A stretch of 18,703 bases of DNA from DATLGB01 sp038258425 (lineage in GTDB: Bacteria; Actinomycetota; Thermoleophilia; Solirubrobacterales; Solirubrobacteraceae), in the NCBI GenBank assembly GCA_038258425.1, contig JBBSPV010000058.1:1-18703 (forward strand), read 5' to 3'. A program made the translations under genes and the position numbers. The notes beneath the pieces were generated by a model. The model did not search any database. It was given only the letters and a program-made list of their open reading frames with translations, and was not told the DNA's origin. Every line of letters begins with the position of its first letter. Position 1 is the first letter of the stretch. This document shows positions 14,087 to 18,703 of the stretch, piece after piece.

Positions 14087-15337
14087 CTATGGCGCCGCGG
14101 CTTCGGCGTCGACGTACGCGGCCGGCTCGGCCTTGAAGGCGTCCCGGCAGGGCTCGGAGCAGAAGTGGACCGTCCGCCCGCCGTGCCGCGCGGTGACGGC
14201 CTTCGCGCGGTCGACCCGCATGCCGCATACGGGATCGGTCTCGCCGCGCCGGGCGGTGAGCCAGATCAGCGCGCCGAAGACGAGCACCCCGGCGACGTTG
14301 AGGAACAGCTTGTAGTTGACGGCGATCGAGCCGAAGACGTCGCCCCGGCTCGGGCGCGCGCCGCCGGGGATCAGCCCGACGCCGCTGAACAGCGCGTCGA
14401 TCAGCAGCGCCGCGACGACCATCGTCACGAACATCAGCGCGGTGATGCGCAGGGCGAAGGCCGCCCCGTAGTACTTCCGGTAGGCGACGACGATGGGCAG
14501 GATGATGAGGTCGGCGAAGATGAACGCCATCACGCCGGCGAAGGAGATGCCGCCGCTCCACAGCACGGCCGCCAGCGGGACGTTGCCGACCGAGCAGACG
14601 AAGCTCGCGACCGCGATGACCGGCCCGATGACCGCACCCCACGCGGCCTGCACGAGCGCCGGGGAGTCCGTCAGAAAGAGTGTGTTGAACACGTCGTCGC
14701 CGAGCTGGGCCACGAAGCCGGCGAGCAGGAAGCCGACGGTGATCTCCTTCCACAGCATCTGCCAGTCGCCACGGAAGTTGTGGGCGACGTCCGACCACGC
14801 CGACGCGCTCGTGAGCCGCTCCCGCCAGCTCAGCGACTCGCCGGCCATGTGGTGCTGGTGGCCCGCGTCGGCGTCGCGGGCGTGCTCGCGAGCGCGCGCC
14901 TCGACCTGCCGCGAGACGAAGGCGCGCAGGCCGACGGTCATCAGCACGATCATCACGAGACCGCCGACGTACTCGGCGAGCGCGAACTGCCAGCCGATGA
15001 GGACCCACAGCACGAGGCCGAGCTCCCACACGAGGTTCGTGGAGGCGAACTGGAAGGCCAGGGCCGACGTCGCCGAGGCGCCCTTCTGGAACAGGCTCTT
15101 GGCGATCGCGATGGCCGCGTAGGAGCACGACGAGGACGCCGCTCCGAGGCCCGTGGCCTTGGCCACCGGTCCGAATCCGCCGCCCGACAGCGCGGCCTGG
15201 ATGCGCTCGCGCGGCACCCAGGCCTGGACGATCGCGGAGATCGCGAAGCCGAAGACGAGCGCCCACCAGACGCCCCAGGCCATGAGGAAGGCGTCCTTGA
15301 GCGCCATCCAGAGGACGTCGACCACTCCGGTCACCAC
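14087..15337 (-). CDS. ArsP/YraQ-type permease fused to a C-terminal YHS metal-binding domain
   Basis: 416 residues. Two sets of helices hold the paired family motifs GAASSSCSYAAIAIAK (65-80) and ASFVCSVGNVPLAAVLW (244-260), typical of the ArsP_1/DUF318 permeases. A His-containing cytoplasmic-type loop separates them (about 142-195; GHQHHM at 159-164). After a last helix the protein ends in a YHS domain: DPVCGM (368-373) and HFCSEPCRDAF (391-401), with Cys371, Cys393 and Cys397 as likely metal ligands. Inferred: a membrane permease for a metal or metalloid species with a docking or sensing domain. Copper is suggested by the CsoR-like box upstream. Start: GTG 15337, or GTG 15334, which has GAGG 7 nt upstream and overlaps a 7-codon leader frame. 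Divergent from the second DUF4396 gene. Confidence 0.83.
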   Translation of the reverse strand: MVTGVVDVLWMALKDAFLMAWGVWWALVFGFAISAIVQAWVPRERIQAALSGGGFGPVAKATGLGAASSSCSYAAIAIAKSLFQKGASATSALAFQFASTNLVWELGLVLWVLIGWQFALAEYVGGLVMIVLMTVGLRAFVSRQVEARAREHARDADAGHQHHMAGESLSWRERLTSASAWSDVAHNFRGDWQMLWKEITVGFLLAGFVAQLGDDVFNTLFLTDSPALVQAAWGAVIGPVIAVASFVCSVGNVPLAAVLWSGGISFAGVMAFIFADLIILPIVVAYRKYYGAAFALRITALMFVTMVVAALLIDALFSGVGLIPGGARPSRGDVFGSIAVNYKLFLNVAGVLVFGALIWLTARRGETDPVCGMRVDRAKAVTARHGGRTVHFCSEPCRDAFKAEPAAYVDAEAAAP

Positions 15338-15354
15338 GTCGCCTCGCGAGCCAT
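15331..15354 (-). CDS. Possible 7-codon leader peptide upstream of the permease
   Basis: ATG 15354 starts the frame MAREATW, whose TGA overlaps the permease GTG 15334 (GTGA). A TACCGT box (15367-15362) ends 7 nt before the ATG, the same layout as the leaderless promoters elsewhere in this window. It could be a coupling leader that lets ribosomes reach the GTG start. With only seven codons chance is a real alternative. Confidence 0.3.
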   Translation of the reverse strand: MAREATW

Positions 15355-15373
15355 GACGGCGACGGTAGCAGCA

Positions 15374-15392
15374 TGCCCCCTAGGGGTATAGA
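15374..15392. promoter_or_regulatory. CsoR box 3 in the divergent permease-YHS/DUF4396 promoter region
   Basis: TGCCCCCTAGGGGTA (15374-15388) has the same C4-N3-G4-TA core as the csoR box CACCCCTTAGGGGTA; CCCCTAGGGG inside it is a perfect palindrome. It overlaps a -10-like TATAGA (15387-15392) for the DUF4396 gene and lies just upstream of TACCGT (15367-15362) for the permease. One bound repressor could block both. The -35 elements are weak. Confidence 0.6.
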
Positions 15393-15419
15393 TCGTCCCC
15401 GGCCGGGTAGGGGCCGTCC

Positions 15420-16106
15420 ATGCCGCCGACCTGGTTGACCGTCGTCGCGTGGGTCTCGCTCGCGCTCGCCTTCGCGACCGCGGGGTGGATCCTCTGGGAC
15501 GTCCTCGGCCGCGGCTACCGCCAGCAGATGGCCGTCATGGACGCGGTGTGGCCCGTCACGGCGCTGTACTTCGGCCCGCTGGCCTGGCTCGGGTACCGGC
15601 GCTGGGGCCGGCCGAACAGCCCGCGCTACCGCCAGCGGACCGGCACGGAGCCCGACTACGGCGAGCCCGTCTCCGTGGGCATCGGCGTGAGCCACTGCGG
15701 CGCGGGCTGCACCCTGGGCGACATCGTCGGCGCGTGGCTCGTGTTCCTCCTCGGCTGGGAGCTGCTGGGCCTCGCCCTGCCCGCCGAGTACCTCGCGGAC
15801 TTCGCCCTCGCCTTCGCCCTCGGCATCGCCTTCCAGTACTTCGCCATCGCGCCGATGCGCGGGCTCGGCGTGCGCGACGGGCTCATCGCGGCGCTCAAGG
15901 CCGACGCGCTCTCGCTCACCGCGTTCGAGATCGGCCTGTTCGGCTGGATGGCGATCATGCAGCTCGTGCTCTTCACCCAGCCGCACCTCGCACCGGACCA
16001 CGCCGCCTACTGGTTCCTCATGCAGTTCGGGATGATCCTCGGCTTCCTCACGGCCTACCCCGTCAACGTGTGGCTCGTGCGGCGGGGGATCAAGGAGGGG
16101 ATGTGA
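15420..16106 (+). CDS. DUF4396 membrane protein (copy 2)
   Basis: 228 residues. A first helix (about 5-26) is followed by WPVTALYFGPLAWLGYR, a hydrophilic stretch with many Arg and Tyr (about 60-82), then SHCGAGCTLGDIVGAW (91-106), further helices, and an end with AYPVNVWLVRRGIKEGM. I recognise this as the standard DUF4396 pattern; function is undefined in the family. It aligns with copy 1 at the HC-xx-GC-x-LG motif (His92, Cys93, Cys97), at DALSLTAFEI and at PVNxWL, and is longer at the N-terminus. The ATG has AGGGG 6 nt upstream. A CsoR-like box lies 32-46 bp upstream, and the divergent neighbour is a permease-YHS fusion. A copper-related membrane role is inferred, perhaps metal transfer or sequestration. 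Confidence 0.8.
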   Translation: MPPTWLTVVAWVSLALAFATAGWILWDVLGRGYRQQMAVMDAVWPVTALYFGPLAWLGYRRWGRPNSPRYRQRTGTEPDYGEPVSVGIGVSHCGAGCTLGDIVGAWLVFLLGWELLGLALPAEYLADFALAFALGIAFQYFAIAPMRGLGVRDGLIAALKADALSLTAFEIGLFGWMAIMQLVLFTQPHLAPDHAAYWFLMQFGMILGFLTAYPVNVWLVRRGIKEGM

Positions 16107-16141
16107 GCGGTGTCGGCTCCGCAGCCCGATGACGAGACGCA

Positions 16142-16163
16142 GGCGGCGGCTCGGACCGCCGCC
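16142..16163. terminator. Hairpin between convergent DUF4396 and pilC genes
   Basis: GGCGGCGG (16142-16149) and CCGCCGCC (16156-16163) form a perfect 8-bp stem with a 6-nt loop. It lies in the 72-bp gap between the two stop codons. No T-run on either strand, so it is a candidate only. Confidence 0.45.
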
Positions 16164-16178
16164 GGCGCCATCGCCCGG

Positions 16179-17396
16179 CTACTTGATCGAGTCGTAGACC
16201 TTGAACATCGGCATGTACATGGCGATGACCACGAAGCCGACGATCGCGCCGACGAAGATGATCATCACCGGCTCGAGGATCGACGTGAGCGCCTTGACGG
16301 CCGCCGCGACCTCGTCCTCGTAGAAGTCGGCGACCTTGTTGAGCATCGTGTCGAGGCCGCCGGTCTCCTCCCCCACGGTGATCATCTGGGCGACCATGGG
16401 CGGGAAGACCGGGATGTCGCGCAGCGGCGTGGCGATCTGGCCGCCGGCCTTGACGGACTCCACGACCTCGGCCATGGCGCGCTCGATGACCGCGTTGCCC
16501 GCCGTCTGGCCGGTGACCTCGATGACCTGGAGGATCGGCACGCCGGCCGAGTAGAGGGCCGAGAAGGTCCGCGACCAGCGCGCGAGGGCGATCTTCTGCA
16601 CCGTGTCGCCGATCTTCATCGGGATGTTCATCCGCAGCCGGTCCCACTGGGGGCGACCGGTCTCCGACGTGCGCCAGCGCCGGAAGCCGACGACGAGCGC
16701 GACGGCGCCGCCGATGATGAGGTACCAGCGGTGGGTGAAGGCGTTGGAGACGCCGACGGTGAACCGGGTGATGGCCGGCAGCTCGCCGCCGAAGTCCTTG
16801 AAGACGTTGACGAAGACCGGGACGATGAAGGCGATCAGCGCCACGAGGACGATGAGCGCGAAGCTCAGCACGACGGCCGGGTACATCATCGCCGCCTTGA
16901 CCTGCCGCCGCAGCGAGTCGTCGGCCTCGAGCTGCACGGCGACGCGGTCCAGCGCCTCCTCGAGCACGCCGCCGGCCTCCCCCGCGCGCACCATCGCGAC
17001 GTAGAGCGGATTGAAGATCTTCGGGTGGCGCTCCAGCGCGTCCGAGAGCAGCAGGCCCGCCTCGATGTCCTCGCGGATCGCCTCCAGGGTCTCCTTGAGC
17101 TTCGGGTGCTCCACCTGGGACTCGAGCACGTGGAAGGCCCGCAGCAGCGTCATGCCGGAGGAGACCATCGTCGCGAGCTGACGCGTCATGACGGTCAGGT
17201 CGGCGGCCTTCACGCGCCTGGGCAGCGCGATCTCCATGTTGAGGCCGGTCTTGAACTCCGTCACGTCGTTGACGGTCAGGCCCTGCGCGCGCAGGGCCTC
17301 GCTGACGGCCTGCTTGGAGCTGCCGGCCATCGTCCCCTTCTTCGGGGACCCGGAGAGGTCGGTCGCCTTGAAGGCGTAGGTCGCGTCGCCGGCCAT
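16179..17396 (-). CDS. pilC: Type IV pilus inner-membrane platform protein PilC
   Basis: 405 residues, the usual length for the GspF/PilC family. A short N-terminal region (FKATDLSGSPKKGTMAGSS) leads into two repeated T2SSF domains, about 70-193 (TRQLATMVSSGMTLLRAF, AGEAGGVLEEAL) and about 273-395 (SRTFSALYSAGVPILQVI, GEETGGLDTMLNKVADFYEDEV). Three hydrophobic helices lie at about 173-195, 225-240 and 372-394. It forms the membrane platform on which the pilus ATPases act. The ATG at 17396 is 2 bp after the pilT stop, so the two genes form an operon. The pilus set is not complete in this window; pilB and pilins would be outside. Confidence 0.93.
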   Translation of the reverse strand: MAGDATYAFKATDLSGSPKKGTMAGSSKQAVSEALRAQGLTVNDVTEFKTGLNMEIALPRRVKAADLTVMTRQLATMVSSGMTLLRAFHVLESQVEHPKLKETLEAIREDIEAGLLLSDALERHPKIFNPLYVAMVRAGEAGGVLEEALDRVAVQLEADDSLRRQVKAAMMYPAVVLSFALIVLVALIAFIVPVFVNVFKDFGGELPAITRFTVGVSNAFTHRWYLIIGGAVALVVGFRRWRTSETGRPQWDRLRMNIPMKIGDTVQKIALARWSRTFSALYSAGVPILQVIEVTGQTAGNAVIERAMAEVVESVKAGGQIATPLRDIPVFPPMVAQMITVGEETGGLDTMLNKVADFYEDEVAAAVKALTSILEPVMIIFVGAIVGFVVIAMYMPMFKVYDSIK

Positions 17397-17398
17397 GG

Positions 17399-18499
17399 CT
17401 AGGCGGCTTCGACCTGGACCCCGGAGACCGGGGAGCCGCCCTCGATCAGCCGCCGCAGCTCGACCGGCGCGCTCGAGCGGCCCTCGGCGACCGTCTGGGT
17501 GATGCGCCCGCGGCGCACGAGCCCGGCCAGCGACGCGTCCATGGTCTGCATCCCGTGCGAGGCGCCGGTCTGGATGAGGGAGTAGATCTGGTGGATCTTT
17601 CCCTCGCGGATGAGGTTGCGCACGCCCGGCGTGGGGACGAGCACCTCGGCGGCGACGGCGCGCCCCTCCCCGTCGGCGGTCGGCACGAGCGTCTGGGTGA
17701 CGATGCCCTGCAGGCCGACGGCGAGCTGCATGCGCACCTGGCCCTGCTGATTGGACGGGAAGACGTCGATGATGCGGTCGATCGTCTGCGGCGCGTCCTG
17801 GGTGTGCAGCGTGGCGAAGACGAGGTGGCCGGTCTCGGCCGCGGTGAGGGCGGTGCCGATCGTCTCCATGTCGCGCATCTCGCCGACGAGGATGACGTCC
17901 GGGTCCTGGCGCAGCGCGGCCTTCAGCGCGAGGCCGAAGGACTTCGCATCCGTGCCGAGCTCGCGCTGATTGACGATGCAGCGCTTGTGTGAGTGCACGA
18001 ACTCGATCGGGTCCTCGATGGTGAGGATGTGCTCGGCGCGCGTCTCATTGATCTCGTTGATCATTGAGGCGAGCGTCGTCGACTTGCCCGAGCCGGTCGG
18101 GCCCGTGACGAGCACGAGGCCGCGCGGCTTGCGGGCGAAGTCGCGGATCACCGGCGGCAGCCCGAGCTGCTCGATCGGCACCGTCTTGGAGGGGATCAGG
18201 CGGAAGGCGGCGCTGATCGAGCCGCGCTGCTGGTAGGCGTTGACGCGGAAGCGACCCTGGCCGGGCACGGCGTAGGAGAAGTCGAGCTGGGCGTCGGTCT
18301 CCAGCCGCTGGCGCTGCGCGTTGTTGAGGATCGCGTAGACGATCTCGCGCGTGTCCGTCGGCGTGAGCGCCGGCAGCCCCTCCATCGGGGCCAGCGCGCC
18401 GCGCAGGCGCAGCATGGGCGGTACGCCCGCCGTGAGGTGCAGGTCGGACGCGTTGCGCTCGACCACGGTGGTGAGGATGTCGGCGAAGTCCAGCGACAT
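17399..18499 (-). CDS. pilT: Type IV pilus twitching ATPase PilT
   Basis: 366 residues, the full length for PilT. An N-terminal PAS-like domain (about 1-100) has the SDLHLTAG motif. The C-terminal RecA-type ATPase has Walker A GPTGSGKS (133-140), the Asp box ILTIEDPIEFVH, Walker B ILVGEMRD with Glu207, and the His box HLVFATLHT (225-233). GVRNLIREGKIHQIYSLIQ is the AIRNLIRE region typical of retraction ATPases, which separates it from PilB (no tetracysteine motif). It powers pilus retraction. ATG 18499 is chosen because GGGAGG lies 4 nt upstream; an in-frame ATG 11 codons earlier has no site. Directly followed by pilC. Confidence 0.94.
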   Translation of the reverse strand: MSLDFADILTTVVERNASDLHLTAGVPPMLRLRGALAPMEGLPALTPTDTREIVYAILNNAQRQRLETDAQLDFSYAVPGQGRFRVNAYQQRGSISAAFRLIPSKTVPIEQLGLPPVIRDFARKPRGLVLVTGPTGSGKSTTLASMINEINETRAEHILTIEDPIEFVHSHKRCIVNQRELGTDAKSFGLALKAALRQDPDVILVGEMRDMETIGTALTAAETGHLVFATLHTQDAPQTIDRIIDVFPSNQQGQVRMQLAVGLQGIVTQTLVPTADGEGRAVAAEVLVPTPGVRNLIREGKIHQIYSLIQTGASHGMQTMDASLAGLVRRGRITQTVAEGRSSAPVELRRLIEGGSPVSGVQVEAA

Positions 18500-18537
18500 G
18501 GTGCCTCCCGGATATCGGCAGGCACCCGGCAAGCTGA

Positions 18538-18557
18538 AGCCGTCAGGGGCGACGGCT
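18538..18557. terminator. Hairpin after the partial secreted-protein gene
   Basis: AGCCGTC and GACGGCT form a perfect 7-bp stem with the 6-nt loop AGGGGC. On the minus strand it starts at the stop codon of the upstream gene and ends 38 bp before the pilT start. The rest of 18500-18556 holds only the pilT ribosome site. Confidence 0.5.
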
Positions 18558-18703
18558 CACAGGCAGGTGATCTGCAGCTGTGGGGCGACGGTGTCGGGGT
18601 TGCCGTTGCGCGAGAAGTAGCGGGCACCGTCACTGGAGTTGCCCGACGCGCGGACGGTGATCGCCCCGTTGCCCGTCACCAGCGGCGTCACGTCGACCAG
18701 ATA
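18557..18703 (-). CDS. C-terminal end of a secreted protein, DNRLRE/CBM96-like domain (5' partial)
   Basis: 48 codons read in from the right edge to TGA at 18559-18557. The peptide starts YLVDVTPLVTGNGAITVRAS, continues SSDGARYFSRNGNPDTVAP and ends QLQITCL. The pattern of a DVTxLV turn, a hydrophobic strand, SSDGxxYxSR and a final APxLxIT strand matches the C-terminal half of DNRLRE/CBM96-type beta-sandwich domains, found in secreted surface or carbohydrate-binding proteins. The first part of the protein is outside the window, so export and other domains cannot be judged. It lies upstream of pilT on the same strand, separated by a hairpin. Confidence 0.55.
   Translation of the reverse strand, partial: YLVDVTPLVTGNGAITVRASGNSSDGARYFSRNGNPDTVAPQLQITCL

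Noticed and set aside
12214..16001. Long open frames over the APC and permease genes in other frames
   Set aside because: Composition is Arg/Pro/Gly-rich with no family motifs; the permeases have proper helices and signatures in their own frames.
18500..18532. N-terminal extension of PilT to ATG 18532
   Set aside because: ATG 18499 has GGGAGG 4 nt upstream and gives the normal PilT N-terminus.
1..18703. CRISPR arrays, tRNA or rRNA genes, insertion sequences, riboswitches
   Set aside because: None seen. No spaced short repeats, no tRNA-like cloverleaf with a CCA-type end, and no transposase motifs on either strand. This was by eye; a covariance-model search was not possible.

Overview
The window is very GC-rich (third codon positions almost all G or C). 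It pairs actinobacterial-style genes (CsoR, IclR, leaderless-looking promoters, GTGA/ATGA gene overlaps) with type IV pilus genes (pilT, pilC) and a large three-part cell-wall hydrolase. I infer a Thermoleophilia/Solirubrobacterales-type actinomycete; this is not proven by anything in the window. I see no rRNA, tRNA, CRISPR array, integrase or transposase.

Layout. 1-1978 (+): 3' part of a secreted wall hydrolase (lytic transglycosylase, M23-like and M15-like regions). 1985-5633 (-): ZIP-family metal transporter, aldehyde dehydrogenase, a 54-residue small protein and an M20 amidohydrolase. The last three are linked by 4-bp start/stop overlaps and face a divergent IclR regulator (5674-6405, +). 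6424-7302 (-): alpha/beta hydrolase. 7379-11840 (-): a copper operon with, in transcription order, a secreted His/Met-rich protein with two HxHP repeats, a CopA-type Cu+ ATPase, a membrane-anchored SAM methyltransferase and a DUF4396 membrane protein. csoR (11917-12210, +) is divergent from it. 12212-12272: an orphan 3' tail nearly identical to the end of the wall hydrolase gene. 12282-13943 (-): APC-family amino acid permease. 14087-15337 (-): ArsP/YraQ-like permease fused to a YHS metal-binding domain. 15420-16106 (+): a second DUF4396 protein, divergent from it. 16179-18499 (-): pilC and pilT. 18557-18703 (-): C-terminal end of a secreted protein resembling DNRLRE/CBM96 domains.

The most interesting part is the copper regulon. 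Three boxes with the pattern C4-N3-G4-TA lie in the csoR promoter, the copA operon promoter and the permease-YHS/DUF4396 intergenic region 3.5 kb away. This suggests one CsoR controls two loci. Each locus carries a DUF4396 paralogue with the same HCxxGCxLG motif, and each carries other His/Cys-rich proteins. I infer a copper sensing, export and buffering set with several uncharacterised parts: DUF4396, the coupled methyltransferase, the HxHP protein and the permease-YHS fusion.

The 10.2 kb from the ZIP gene to csoR is bracketed by a 46-nt direct repeat (43 identical) of the wall hydrolase 3' end. This may record an insertion or a lost tandem copy.
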